A stretch of DNA of 59,470 nucleotides from a virus. Below are positions 31,665 through 41,244 of the stretch, in pieces. Numbering within the stretch: the stretch's first letter is position 1; each line of letters begins with the position of its first letter. Below the pieces are notes generated by a model. That model ran no database searches, was not told where the DNA came from, and was given only the letters and a program-made list of their open reading frames with translations. Made by a program: the position numbers and the translations under genes. The stretch lies in IMG/VR virus record IMGVR_UViG_3300006789_000025, positions 1 through 59,470 of that record; one strand, 5' to 3'.

Positions 31665-32489
31665 TTAATTGCCTCCTGTAAAAGAGTTGTATTGGTTCAT
31701 ATATGCAGGGTCAAACATGATTTGATTCTTTTGAGCCGGAGTAAGGTTACGCTTGAACTGTCGAAAATCTCGTCCGCTCATGTCCCCTACAGCAGAAAAA
31801 TTACCTCCCGTGTTTACACCAAAGTCTATTACACCTGCTGTGCTTTTAACCCCTGTAGGCGTAAACCCTGTGGCTGTACCAAATTGCTTAGCTTGACCCG
31901 CATCAAACTGCATACCTGATATAGCCTGTTGCTGTGCTTTATTGTTCTGCGAATAAAGAGGAACAGCGGAAAGACCTGCTGCAGCCAAATCAACGCCACT
32001 CTGAATCATAGCGGCTTTAGCGGCTGCTGCCTGCTCGTCATACATGGCGGCAGCTTCTTGCGCACCCGCAGCTTCTTGCAAGTCAATCTGAGTTTTCACA
32101 TCCCGCAGGCGGCTGTCTTCACCAAGAATATCTTTATCAAGCTGCTGAAGTTCTTGCCCTAAGGCAACTCGCTGCCCCTCAGCCATTTGGTTTTGAGCCA
32201 TTTGAATTCTACCTATCTGACCGATTCCTCTTTCTGATTCTTGAGCAGCTTGCACAGAAGCAGCACCTTGCGCTAGAGACTGCTCTATAGCCATGGTATA
32301 GGGGTCTCTACTAATGGTTCGTCCTTCTTGAAAATTCACATCAAGTTTTTGACGAGCTTCGTCCATAGCTTTTGAGGCTGCACGCTCTGCTTGAGCGGCA
32401 TTCTTTTCGGCCTTATTTTTTTGAGCTGCTGAGATACCCATGGTAGTCAAAGCAATTCCTGCATTAATTCCTGCTACTATTCCTGACAT
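31665..32489 (-). CDS. Internal virion protein, 274 aa (T7 gp14-like position)
   Basis: It starts MSGIVAGINAGIALTTMGIS, a small-residue hydrophobic helix that could insert in a membrane, followed by long Ala/Gln/Glu helices (AAQKNKAEKNAAQAERAASK; AQNQMAEGQRVALGQELQQL). A second hydrophobic patch (SGVDLAAAGLSAVPLYS) lies near residue 185. The C-terminal 70 residues are Gly/Asn/Phe-rich. Small Ala-rich proteins with an N-terminal membrane helix upstream of two very large internal proteins are typical ejection proteins of podoviruses. It overlaps the upstream cupin-like gene by 13 bases. Confidence 0.6.
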   Translation of the reverse strand: MSGIVAGINAGIALTTMGISAAQKNKAEKNAAQAERAASKAMDEARQKLDVNFQEGRTISRDPYTMAIEQSLAQGAASVQAAQESERGIGQIGRIQMAQNQMAEGQRVALGQELQQLDKDILGEDSRLRDVKTQIDLQEAAGAQEAAAMYDEQAAAAKAAMIQSGVDLAAAGLSAVPLYSQNNKAQQQAISGMQFDAGQAKQFGTATGFTPTGVKSTAGVIDFGVNTGGNFSAVGDMSGRDFRQFKRNLTPAQKNQIMFDPAYMNQYNSFTGGN

Positions 32490-33004
32490 AACAATTGTTG
32501 TTTAAAAATGATGTGCTCAGGCAACTCCTTATAATCGGTAGTATATACTTCCTTTTCAGCCTCTTCAACAGTTTCGGCATCAGTCTTATACACGCAAGCC
32601 CAAACACAGTCTTCGTGCATGTAAGCCACGCGCTGTGTACCTGTCTCAGTAAAGACAGTAAGCGGGGCTTTAATATGTTTAACATGTCCATCATCCAACA
32701 GGATAGACATACTTCCTTTTAAAAAAAACGAAGGGTGGTCTTGCTTATGAATAAAGCTCACAACCAAAGAATCCTTAGGCATCAATACCTCCCTTGTGTA
32801 TAGTCCATCTTTTAAGTGATGAGTGGTGGGAAACTGCTCCTTCATTTCCTCTGTATGATGAACTACAACACCTGAAATCTTTTGCAGCTCTTCACTAAAC
32901 CTAGCAATGTCCTCCCATAAAAGACCGCGTTCTTTATAAACGTGATATAGTAGAGAATCTACTGTTGCATTGGGTTGTTTTAATATAGTCTGAAGCTCGC
33001 TCAC
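32477..33004 (-). CDS. Cupin-like protein in the virion operon
   Basis: This 175-aa protein starts MSELQTILKQPNATVDSLLY. Residues about 65-140 give a run of beta strands resembling a cupin barrel: GLYTREVLMPKDSLVVS, HPSFFLKGSMSILLDDG, APLTVFTETGTQRVAYM, CVWACVYKTDAET. A metal-binding His set is not obvious. It may be a small virion or assembly factor. The cupin reading rests on strand pattern alone. It overlaps the 274-aa virion gene. Confidence 0.5.
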   Translation of the reverse strand: MSELQTILKQPNATVDSLLYHVYKERGLLWEDIARFSEELQKISGVVVHHTEEMKEQFPTTHHLKDGLYTREVLMPKDSLVVSFIHKQDHPSFFLKGSMSILLDDGHVKHIKAPLTVFTETGTQRVAYMHEDCVWACVYKTDAETVEEAEKEVYTTDYKELPEHIIFKQQLLCQE

Positions 33005-33023
33005 AATTTCAAAGATAATCAGT

Positions 33024-33854
33024 TCAGGGGAAAGAAGTCATTGCTTCTGATTTAACAGCAAAAAGCTCTACGTGTGTAGTCAAAGAGTTTGTCAAAGTTA
33101 GCTCTCCATAGTGACCTAGGATGCCTTTAGACTCTGCAACTTGATTCTTTACAAACATGGCGTAGAACACGTCTACTCCCGCAGGAGGAGCTACACCCCC
33201 ACCTGCAGTATCTAAGGCATACTGAATTATGTTTTGACCCGCAGCAAGGTTTACGGTGATAGTCGTCACTGTGCCTGAGTAAATAGGGGTAAGCGTAGCA
33301 GGGGCTACTACGGGTACTCCAAAGTAAATAGAGTCCCCAATACTTATAATGCTTCCGATATCTGTCGTTAAAGCAAAGCTAAATGTCACATTGTTTCCTA
33401 GCGTAATCGCACCAATTGTATTGCCGATACCATTAACAGAGCGTAAAGGATATTCCTGTGCAGCGTCAGCAGGCGTAGTTCCTGAGTTTCTTACAAATGA
33501 AAACCAATCTGATTCCTTTTGTACAAAATAAGATGAGTCAATAAATCCTGTAGTCTGCAGGTCGCTTGTTAAAGTTGCTCCCCATGGTTCGTTACCTTCA
33601 TAAGATAGAGTTTTAAAAATCTTATTTACCATAGGCTCTTGATTCAAAACCGTGGTAACCTTTGAAGGATAAGATACTCCGTAATACTCGTTACGAGTAG
33701 CATTGGTATTATGCCTGTACAAGTTTCCATTTAAAAAAGTATACATGTACTGATTCATATGCTGAATCATTTCAGGTTCATATGAATAAAACGAAACCCA
33801 CCCTTGATAGCCGGGGCTAAACGTTAAAGTATAGTTCTGATTATTTACAGGCAT
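33024..33854 (-). CDS. Virion structural protein, beta-rich
   Basis: This 276-aa protein starts MPVNNQNYTLTFSPGYQGWV. It is rich in Thr, Ser, Gly and Asn with repeating beta strands (FYSYEPEMIQHMNQYMYTFL, then IGAITLGNNVTFSFALTTDI). No Cys and no enzyme motif. Together with the two genes upstream it forms the tail group; it may be part of a tail tip or fibre attachment. Assigned by context. Confidence 0.55.
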   Translation of the reverse strand: MPVNNQNYTLTFSPGYQGWVSFYSYEPEMIQHMNQYMYTFLNGNLYRHNTNATRNEYYGVSYPSKVTTVLNQEPMVNKIFKTLSYEGNEPWGATLTSDLQTTGFIDSSYFVQKESDWFSFVRNSGTTPADAAQEYPLRSVNGIGNTIGAITLGNNVTFSFALTTDIGSIISIGDSIYFGVPVVAPATLTPIYSGTVTTITVNLAAGQNIIQYALDTAGGGVAPPAGVDVFYAMFVKNQVAESKGILGHYGELTLTNSLTTHVELFAVKSEAMTSFP

Positions 33855-33863
33855 AATTTTAAA

Positions 33864-34811
33864 TTAAGGACACGCAAAGCTTGAAATTACAATCCCACTT
33901 TCTAACTGAACCGAGTACTCTTGAGTACTGCTACCCGGACCTTGAATAAGGTAATACCCATCTGCCATAAAGCTAGTTCCTAAATTATCTAGAAATAAAT
34001 AGTCACCGACTTGAATTTGAGGAACCTGTGGGGTACGAATACTTACTAGATAGTTTGCAATAGGAAAAATAGGAGTACTTCCGCAACCCTGCGTAGTTGA
34101 GGATACGCTTGAGCTAAGAAATCTATAGGTGTCAGGTATTACATAAGGGCATTCTACTGTTAGTGTATACCCTGAAAGATTATTTGGGTCTAATCTAAAA
34201 GCCTCTATAGTCAATTCAGTATTGGCTGTAGCTGAAATAATTGACACTAGGTCTCCCGGATTTGCACTTGTAGAAAGCTTTACGTTTGCAGTGGGAACAG
34301 TAATATCAAAGTCATTACCTGTGGAAGTATAGGTGCCTCCAAAAAATGTTTGCTCAGGGATGTTACTAAAAGAGTAAGGGGGGAAAAAACTGTTTGTTGA
34401 GTTGCCTAAAAAAATAGGGTCTATAGTATTTCCCGGAACAGCGTATATGTAAGGAGTAACAGTTCCTGCCCATTTAGGTGTATTACCGCTAGTTCCTTCA
34501 GTTATCTTTATTCCATCGGGTGTATCTCCGGGTGAAAACCGAATCCTACTAACCCCTGAATTGCTGCCTAAGCTGAAAGTATATACATCTACAGATTGAG
34601 AACCGCTGCTTCTAGTTATAGGTGAAGTGCTGCAAGCTGTAGCGCAATCACAAGGGACTTTGCTTGTAACAAACACCCCATTTTGTAGCTGTCTAACGGT
34701 TACCCCATCAGAGTAAAACCCATCAGGAGCAGGGCCACCTGCAGCGGTAGTCAATCCTGTGGATGATTCTAATGAAGGGCCGTTTAAAATATAGTTCGCA
34801 ATATTTCCCAT
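33864..34811 (-). CDS. Virion structural protein with Cys cluster
   Basis: This 315-aa protein starts MGNIANYILNGPSLESSTGL. It is beta-rich with many Thr/Ser/Pro and a cysteine group KVPCDCATACSTSPITRS near residue 55, plus an isolated Cys near the C-terminus. The Cys group recalls the Cys-rich end of the 1551-aa protein encoded just upstream, suggesting disulphide or metal-linked neighbours in the tail. No fold recognised. Confidence 0.55.
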   Translation of the reverse strand: MGNIANYILNGPSLESSTGLTTAAGGPAPDGFYSDGVTVRQLQNGVFVTSKVPCDCATACSTSPITRSSGSQSVDVYTFSLGSNSGVSRIRFSPGDTPDGIKITEGTSGNTPKWAGTVTPYIYAVPGNTIDPIFLGNSTNSFFPPYSFSNIPEQTFFGGTYTSTGNDFDITVPTANVKLSTSANPGDLVSIISATANTELTIEAFRLDPNNLSGYTLTVECPYVIPDTYRFLSSSVSSTTQGCGSTPIFPIANYLVSIRTPQVPQIQVGDYLFLDNLGTSFMADGYYLIQGPGSSTQEYSVQLESGIVISSFACP

Positions 34812-34825
34812 GAATTCAATTATTG

Positions 34826-37800
34826 TTATGGACAGCAGTCACATGAAATTCTTTCTTGTATTAGGTCTGCAAAAACTCCTGATACAAACGAAACATTGTT
34901 ACTATCGCTGCAAACCGTAGTAGACCCTGATGGAGCAAGAGTAACAAACTGTTGAGCACGGTCACAATCGGAGTACTTAAAAGTTAATTGCTGAGATGCT
35001 CCTCCATTTGTCACTTTAATCTCGGTGCTGTCGCTACAAGAGCAGCTACAGCAGGCATCTGAAGGAGTTGACTCTGAGTAGCACAAAGAAGAAATTACAG
35101 GAACCCTGTAGTCCCAAACAAGATACAGATAGGTATATGTATCTAAATCAGAGGGCATTGTTATGGTGCCTTCAAACAGCTGAGGATTTGATTGGGTGGG
35201 AGAAACTACAGTTGCTGCGTCAATCAATGCAGCAATATCAGTAGGTGTATTAGTGTATGCTGTATCACTTGCTAACCACCTGAATTTATTATAAGTCAAG
35301 TTATATGCAAGGGTATCGGTGTTTGTCCTGTTCGATGCAATAGTTAATACTGAGCTGTTCGTGGGGGATGAGCCTGTTCCTTGCGGAGAAACCACAGAGG
35401 TGTAGTTCGACACTAACGGTGAGGCATTCCCTGCAGCCATTTTAATTTGCTGACTTTGAAGTGGAGCTACATAAGTAGCCGCTTCTACCCAATGATACTG
35501 ATTAGTAATAGTTTTACCCGCATCTACGTTATCACCTACCGTTACCTGAACTACATTCAAGTCGTTGGGAGCAGGGCATGATACAACAAGGCTAAACACT
35601 GCGTCAGAGCTTCCACTATTATAAATGATAAAATCACTCTTATCTGTAGTAGCTCCTTGAGAATAAGTAAAGCTACCTGTAGAAGTAAACGGCCCATATC
35701 CCGTGCCATCAACGCCAAATACAAGAGTCGTTACCGGGTCAGTTGGAAGAATAAACGATACAGTAATAACTCCCGCAACTCTAGTTGTATCTACACAAAA
35801 AGCAAGAGGTGAAGCACCTTGCTTAATTGTAATGATTTTATTGAATCCACACTGAGAACACTCTTCTTCTGTAGGTAATAACGTTGTCTTATTAGCTAAG
35901 ACATATTCATTCATATACGGGTCATACCCTCCAATCTTTTGAGTATTAAAATTAGATATGAATAGGTCTCTAAACCATGACCTCATCCCTTGTTCTGAAA
36001 TTACATTAAGCTGTTCTTGAGGTCCATTACCCATTAGGTTAATAACAGCACCGCGTTTTGCGTCAGTAAAGAATGAGTTCAGCCCATACCGAACAAAGCT
36101 TTCAGGGTTGTTGCTAATGCCATATTCCTCTACACGAGCAATCTGAGTCCCAAGAACCTCAGGGACAGAAGATACTGAGCCACCTCCTGTGCTGTCTGAA
36201 AGAAGATTCTTTCCTGTAAGAACATAAGATATCTTGTCTTCTTGTAAAGTTAAGATGTCTGTCTCACGCCCATAAAGGATTTGGATAGGGCCGAAGGATT
36301 CTTCTAATGCTTTAAAATTTAAAAGCCCAAGGTTAAACTCGTTAAGCTTGTTGACGTTACTCTCGTTATTGTAGATTCCACTGTATGTAATGTCAGAACT
36401 CCTATGGGCCTCCTTGTAGTCTTGAGCACTGACAGATGTCACCCGATTGCCCAAAGCCAATGGTCTCCCCTCTAAAGAATCCCTAACCTTATAGCTTTCA
36501 ACTCCATTGCCAAACGAAAAACAATTAAAGAAATTTGTTGTAACAACCCCACTTACATCATTAGCTATGTCTTGATTAGTAACATTGCCACTATGATTTC
36601 CTGAAGCGTCAACAGCAAATGTTTCTGAGCTTTCATACCAAATATCAGGAGAAGCATCAGTAGGCTCTGTTTCAAAAGCAATTAGGTTTTCCGCTCTTAC
36701 TACCTCAAACCTTACTCTAACTCTTGATTCTTTTTTAGTACTTGAGCCACACGCCTTAGTTCCTGAAACAATAAATCTTATTTCATTGGTGTCAGGGTTT
36801 CTATACCACCGATAGAAATTAGTGCACAGGGAAGGACTGAGTCCATATGTTACCTGAGAAGCGTTGCTTACAACAGGAGGAGAAACGTAGACGTTATCAA
36901 TATCACAAGCGTCAGGGTCTCCTACTTGCGATGTACCGTCATTTAAAGAACTTTGAATGTTATCCCCTTCCCACCAAGCTATAATGTCAGCATAGTCCTG
37001 TGAGGCGGTAAAAGATTTTTCAATTTCATATATCCTTCTTTCACAATTATTGTCTCCATCTCCGGTTCCTTTACGGATAAACTTAAATTTAAAACTAATC
37101 CTGCTGCCTGTAGGGATGCTGTAGGTAGTATAGTTTCCCGAAGAATCTGCAACTCCACTTAACCCCTCATAAACCAATATCGGATAATCACCTGAATTAT
37201 TTTCAATGGTTTGCACAAGGCCGGGAGCGATAACAGCGTCTGCACTTAGAGTAGCATTAAAATCATTAGCCTTCATCTTCAAATAAACGCCTGAAGGAAC
37301 TTTGAAATTAGTGTCGGTGTCAAGAATAAAATCAGCCTGCTCTACCGTCTTATCAAGTACCGTTGCATAAACACACTCAGGAAGAGGGCCGTCAACATCA
37401 CGCTTTACAATCAACCGAGTACCTTCTTCAGATTTAGCTGCATTTTCGCCTTCAACTAGAAAGTATGTGTGTGCTGTAACAGGGTCGTAAAAGTAAAGAC
37501 TTGAGTAAATGGTATCGTAAGTTTCGGCATCAGGCTTAATCACAAACTTGTAACGTGTAGCAAAATAAGGAGCTACTTGAGATACAGGAATAGTTACCTG
37601 AATCTTGTTTTGCGTAAGAGAGTCTGCGCACGAAAAGAAGGCTGTGTTATTAAGGCTAGTTAGTGCTGTGGTTGCCCTACTAAACTCATCCATATATACC
37701 ATTCCTATCTCATAACCCCTATTGCTATGCAAGCTAGTAGGGGATGATACTTTTTGAAAAGCAAGGTCAACAACTTCAACGCTGTAATACTCATAAATAC

Positions 37801-39481
37801 TAGCGGTAGGGCTAGTTTGAGAGTTTACATATTGCATTGCAGGGAACTGAAACGATATAACATTAGTGCCTGCTACGTGTGTAGCTGATATAGGCTGACC
37901 TATTGCTGATATACCGGACTTGTATTTAAGCATAGGGGTTGGGGTGCCACCCGTAAGTTGTCCCCTTAGTGCGCAGTTAACAAGGTCTGTAAACGTAACA
38001 CCGTCACAAAATGTAGAGTAATCACCCTCGATATTTGCGGCTGTACCAATAGATGATTGAAAATCATCTGAATTAAAAAGGTCGGTTATGGTGTTAAAGT
38101 TCTGTGTTAAAACATAAAGGAATGTAACCTCCACCCCTTGTGTAGTTTCTGTAGGAACCGTAGTAGCCCCCGTACCCAATGCAAATGAAGAATGATTAAG
38201 TGATATGGTAAACTCAATCGAAGCTCCTGTGACTAAATTACTAGCCGCAGGACTTAGGTCTACAGCTAGAATAGAGTTAGGAACCGAAACATTACTTCCA
38301 AAAGTATAGTCGCTCGTGCCTGTAAGAGAAGTTAAATCAGATAATCCAATATCATTCCTTACCTCTAACGTTTGATAGTTTAGTTGTAAAGGGGAATTAT
38401 TTAAATCCACTAAGTCCCATCCCTCTACATAATTAGCCATCATTAGACGGTTTCCCATCATGGTTTGAGCCTTAGCTAATAAAGGAACATTGTCATATGT
38501 CCTTAAAATTTCTTCACTTGGGAGGACAGTATATATTTTACTGTTAGTGAATGAATATTGATAATCTGTATTGTTGGCGTACCCCTGAGTAGACTTGTCA
38601 AGTTTTTCAATGACCTTAATAGTGTTGTTGCCTATCTCTTTAAAAAGCAGGTCAATGCCTTTCACTAAATTGTTTCCTGAATTAAAGGTAATCTGACAAC
38701 TATTAGTAGAGTTTACCATGCCCTCATTTAGGTATGACTCACTACTTAATTGAAAAGTATTTGGGATAAAGCTTGGGGCAGACCATGAAGAAGTTGCTGA
38801 ATATTCATTGTCCTCATATCGATACCTATAAGCAAAACAAATAAACCTCTCTTCCAAAAAGTTTTCTTTGCCACCTATAGTTAAAGGGAGGATAGATGGC
38901 GAGTTAATAGGCGGTGCTTTTATAACAAGTATGTCATTCTTTAAGAGAGCATCATCCACGTAAGAACCACTAGGAAGAGGATAGCTTTTTTTAATATTAA
39001 TTCTACGAGGAGGATTAAAATTATCTGTAAAAAATAAAAGGTCGTCTACTAAATTAATTCCCGTAATTAAATAATTCGGATTAAAATTCAGAGAAGTTTG
39101 TCCCGGGACTTCAGGGTCTGAAGTACTTACTACATGATAGGTAATTGTTCCATTAAGAGCATTGTAGGATACAATTAAATCAATTTTACTTGTAGGTGAA
39201 GGACCAAATAAAGTTGGTTGAGAAATAAACCAATAAATAGTTTCGTTTGCGCCATCCTCAAAAGAGCCAAGGCATTTGGCTTGGTTCAATTGAACGCCAT
39301 TATACTCAAGCTCAACAAGCCTAGTGTTTCCTTCTGAGTTTTCAATACTACCTATGTCACTTTCAGAAGTTGAGCCTAAACGGATATTTAACGCATCAGT
39401 GTATTCTCCGTCAGGAACAAGACGCTTATCAAGTGCCTTATTCATACGCCCCTTCAAGAAATTTCTAGTTGTAGTAGCCAT
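34826..39481 (-). CDS. Large tail protein, 1551 aa (muzzle / stabilisation type)
   Basis: The N-terminus, MATTTRNFLKGRMNKALDKR followed by LVPDGEYTDALNIRLGSTSE, fits the opening of the large 'stabilisation' or muzzle proteins of crAss-like and Cellulophaga podoviruses as I remember them (FLKG.MNK..D.RL...G.Y.DA.N.R). The body is nearly all beta, rich in Ser/Thr/Asn, probably propeller and jelly-roll domains. The C-terminus has dense cysteines (ACCSCSCSDS, ending SCDCCP). It should form the end of the short tail around the DNA channel. Gene order (connectors upstream) agrees. The exact family is not verified. Confidence 0.65.
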   Translation of the reverse strand: MATTTRNFLKGRMNKALDKRLVPDGEYTDALNIRLGSTSESDIGSIENSEGNTRLVELEYNGVQLNQAKCLGSFEDGANETIYWFISQPTLFGPSPTSKIDLIVSYNALNGTITYHVVSTSDPEVPGQTSLNFNPNYLITGINLVDDLLFFTDNFNPPRRINIKKSYPLPSGSYVDDALLKNDILVIKAPPINSPSILPLTIGGKENFLEERFICFAYRYRYEDNEYSATSSWSAPSFIPNTFQLSSESYLNEGMVNSTNSCQITFNSGNNLVKGIDLLFKEIGNNTIKVIEKLDKSTQGYANNTDYQYSFTNSKIYTVLPSEEILRTYDNVPLLAKAQTMMGNRLMMANYVEGWDLVDLNNSPLQLNYQTLEVRNDIGLSDLTSLTGTSDYTFGSNVSVPNSILAVDLSPAASNLVTGASIEFTISLNHSSFALGTGATTVPTETTQGVEVTFLYVLTQNFNTITDLFNSDDFQSSIGTAANIEGDYSTFCDGVTFTDLVNCALRGQLTGGTPTPMLKYKSGISAIGQPISATHVAGTNVISFQFPAMQYVNSQTSPTASIYEYYSVEVVDLAFQKVSSPTSLHSNRGYEIGMVYMDEFSRATTALTSLNNTAFFSCADSLTQNKIQVTIPVSQVAPYFATRYKFVIKPDAETYDTIYSSLYFYDPVTAHTYFLVEGENAAKSEEGTRLIVKRDVDGPLPECVYATVLDKTVEQADFILDTDTNFKVPSGVYLKMKANDFNATLSADAVIAPGLVQTIENNSGDYPILVYEGLSGVADSSGNYTTYSIPTGSRISFKFKFIRKGTGDGDNNCERRIYEIEKSFTASQDYADIIAWWEGDNIQSSLNDGTSQVGDPDACDIDNVYVSPPVVSNASQVTYGLSPSLCTNFYRWYRNPDTNEIRFIVSGTKACGSSTKKESRVRVRFEVVRAENLIAFETEPTDASPDIWYESSETFAVDASGNHSGNVTNQDIANDVSGVVTTNFFNCFSFGNGVESYKVRDSLEGRPLALGNRVTSVSAQDYKEAHRSSDITYSGIYNNESNVNKLNEFNLGLLNFKALEESFGPIQILYGRETDILTLQEDKISYVLTGKNLLSDSTGGGSVSSVPEVLGTQIARVEEYGISNNPESFVRYGLNSFFTDAKRGAVINLMGNGPQEQLNVISEQGMRSWFRDLFISNFNTQKIGGYDPYMNEYVLANKTTLLPTEEECSQCGFNKIITIKQGASPLAFCVDTTRVAGVITVSFILPTDPVTTLVFGVDGTGYGPFTSTGSFTYSQGATTDKSDFIIYNSGSSDAVFSLVVSCPAPNDLNVVQVTVGDNVDAGKTITNQYHWVEAATYVAPLQSQQIKMAAGNASPLVSNYTSVVSPQGTGSSPTNSSVLTIASNRTNTDTLAYNLTYNKFRWLASDTAYTNTPTDIAALIDAATVVSPTQSNPQLFEGTITMPSDLDTYTYLYLVWDYRVPVISSLCYSESTPSDACCSCSCSDSTEIKVTNGGASQQLTFKYSDCDRAQQFVTLAPSGSTTVCSDSNNVSFVSGVFADLIQERISCDCCP

Positions 39482-39482
39482 A

Positions 39483-40409
39483 TTACTTTATCCACTTATC
39501 CTGCCCTCGCAGGTTCATTAGCAATTTACCGGGGTCAATACTGCTCATTCGAATCTTAGCGTTTCGCAACAGGGCTGCTTTCTTTTTTCGTGCTCGATTG
39601 ACAACATATTCTTGAACACCAAATTTTGCATCTAAGATAGAGTATTGAATATAGGCGTATATATATTCCTCAAACATCTTATTGAGACTAATCTCTGAGT
39701 TTACACCGGCTTCCATACCGTCTGAAACATACTCAAGAATACAAAGCTCTCCGTTCATATCGGAACTGAAATTAATCACGCCCGCCTTCTTGTTCATGCT
39801 AAACGTGGGATTGGCATTAGCCGTTTCGGTGTTCAATCCATAACGCGCTCCAATCTGATAGTCAAACCACCAACCACCATCTACATTGTAACCCTCCATG
39901 CCATCAAACTGAGGATTGTTACTGTTTAGGTATATGCTCTTTTTTTGATTCGTAATCCTGTCGTAGTCAATATCAGAGAACTCAGGTCGAGCAATATTTC
40001 CATTGATATCAAAAAGAATATTACACTCGTTATCTTGAAGGTAAGCGTCACTCCAATTGGTCTGAATGTTTTCACTCATGGGACGCAAGACACCGTCTTT
40101 GTAAAGAGACATACGAACCCAATTAACGTAGTCAGGAGGTAGGACATATCGTAATGTTTGACACACACTTAGCTCCAATACTTTTATCTCTTTTAAAGCA
40201 TCGTAATTAAGCTCTTGGATACCACGCTTTGCATGGAAAAGAATCTTATAACGCTCATCGTTATTTACCAACGAATGGTTTCCGCTGTACATCAACAAGA
40301 AGTTGGTGACAATATCAGCCAAGCTTATATACTGATAAGAACCCCAATTTTTGTTTTTAGGGTCTGCACCTCCGTTCTCATAGTATTGATAATCAGTTAT
40401 ATAGGCCAT
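39483..40409 (-). CDS. Head-tail connector / ring protein
   Basis: This 308-aa protein starts MAYITDYQYYENGGADPKNK and is mixed alpha/beta. LADIVTNFLLMYSGNHSLVN and RYKILFHAKRGIQELNYDAL near the N-terminus, and a Tyr/Asp-rich region, resemble the second ring protein of crAss-like tails as I recall. The C-terminus has a basic helix (NRARKKKAALLRNAKIRM). It lies 2 bases after a similarly sized gene and 1 base before the large tail gene, the usual place for connectors between portal and tail. Confidence 0.6.
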   Translation of the reverse strand: MAYITDYQYYENGGADPKNKNWGSYQYISLADIVTNFLLMYSGNHSLVNNDERYKILFHAKRGIQELNYDALKEIKVLELSVCQTLRYVLPPDYVNWVRMSLYKDGVLRPMSENIQTNWSDAYLQDNECNILFDINGNIARPEFSDIDYDRITNQKKSIYLNSNNPQFDGMEGYNVDGGWWFDYQIGARYGLNTETANANPTFSMNKKAGVINFSSDMNGELCILEYVSDGMEAGVNSEISLNKMFEEYIYAYIQYSILDAKFGVQEYVVNRARKKKAALLRNAKIRMSSIDPGKLLMNLRGQDKWIK

Positions 40410-40411
40410 AA

Positions 40412-41161
40412 TTATTCTGCATTATTAATTGTTTCCTGAGAAGTAGCATACTGAACTACAGAAGTTTCTCTAACTTCCATGCCCGCCATCTGAAGAATCT
40501 TATTTACTAAGATATACTCATCATCAACCGATAACTCAAAATCTTGGTAATCAGATTGACTACTATCAAAAATAGGTTCTCCTCCCGTTACATTAGTAAA
40601 TGTCCATTTAGGAGCAAATGGATACCTAATATACTGAGCCTCTACTGCTGTCAGGGCATTGAAAGTAATGGGGAATACATTGAGAAATGCCCCCTCAATA
40701 ACGTATGCGGGATACGTATTGTCGGGTGCTGTCAACAAAGAATTGTTTAAAAGAGTAATCTTACTATGAGTTACTGCTTCAGCCTCGCCCGTAAACGTTC
40801 TAGGGGTTGTTGACGTATCATAACAAAGAACCTTGTTCAGTAAGTAAAAATCATCTCCCGTGGAAGAAGCCCCTTGTTGGGTGGAAGGCAGGTAAAATTG
40901 ATTGCCTGTGTTGTGTGGCAAATTTCGAGTAACTGAAAAATAATCAATGACCTCAATAATTTGCTTGCTCATATTGGCATACTCTGTCCCTGAGGTCCTG
41001 CGATTCTCATCATTAATCGCGTTGTTGTAATCTGAAAAGTACTCATCAAACAAGTCCAATTGAGCTTGTTTGGCATACAGATTAAAATCTTGAGGAGAGA
41101 TATAGCCGTAGTTGTTCTTATTTAGAATTGCAAGAACTGTGTTTCTTACCGAATTAATCAT
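40412..41161 (-). CDS. Head-tail connector / ring protein
   Basis: This 249-aa protein starts MINSVRNTVLAILNKNNYGY. The N-terminal helices (SVRNTVLAIL, DFNLYAKQAQLDLFDEYFSD) are typical of adaptor proteins that dock under the portal, and the rest is beta-rich. It is the first gene after a terminator, with a TATCTTTG box 16 bases before its ATG, so it may open a tail transcript. The assignment is from position and the helical N-terminus. Confidence 0.6.
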   Translation of the reverse strand: MINSVRNTVLAILNKNNYGYISPQDFNLYAKQAQLDLFDEYFSDYNNAINDENRRTSGTEYANMSKQIIEVIDYFSVTRNLPHNTGNQFYLPSTQQGASSTGDDFYLLNKVLCYDTSTTPRTFTGEAEAVTHSKITLLNNSLLTAPDNTYPAYVIEGAFLNVFPITFNALTAVEAQYIRYPFAPKWTFTNVTGGEPIFDSSQSDYQDFELSVDDEYILVNKILQMAGMEVRETSVVQYATSQETINNAE

Positions 41162-41177
41162 GGGTAAAGGCTTTTTT

Positions 41178-41185
41178 CAAAGATA
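41178..41185 (-). promoter_or_regulatory. Candidate late -7 box (TATCTTTG)
   Basis: An exact TATCTTTG on the minus strand, 16 nt before the ATG at 41161 and just after the terminator at 41195-41217. No TTG is found at the -33 distance. Confidence 0.4.
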
Positions 41186-41194
41186 GATAAAAAA

Positions 41195-41217
41195 GAAAGG
41201 GAGCCGATTGGCTCCCT
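41195..41217 (-). terminator. Rho-independent terminator after the head gene
   Basis: AGGGAGCC (41198-41205) pairs perfectly with GGCTCCCT (41210-41217) around a GATT loop. On the minus strand it is followed by TTTCTTTTTTT. It follows the gene ending at 41245. Confidence 0.8.
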
Positions 41218-41244
41218 CTCTTCTCTTGCAATATAAGAAATGAC

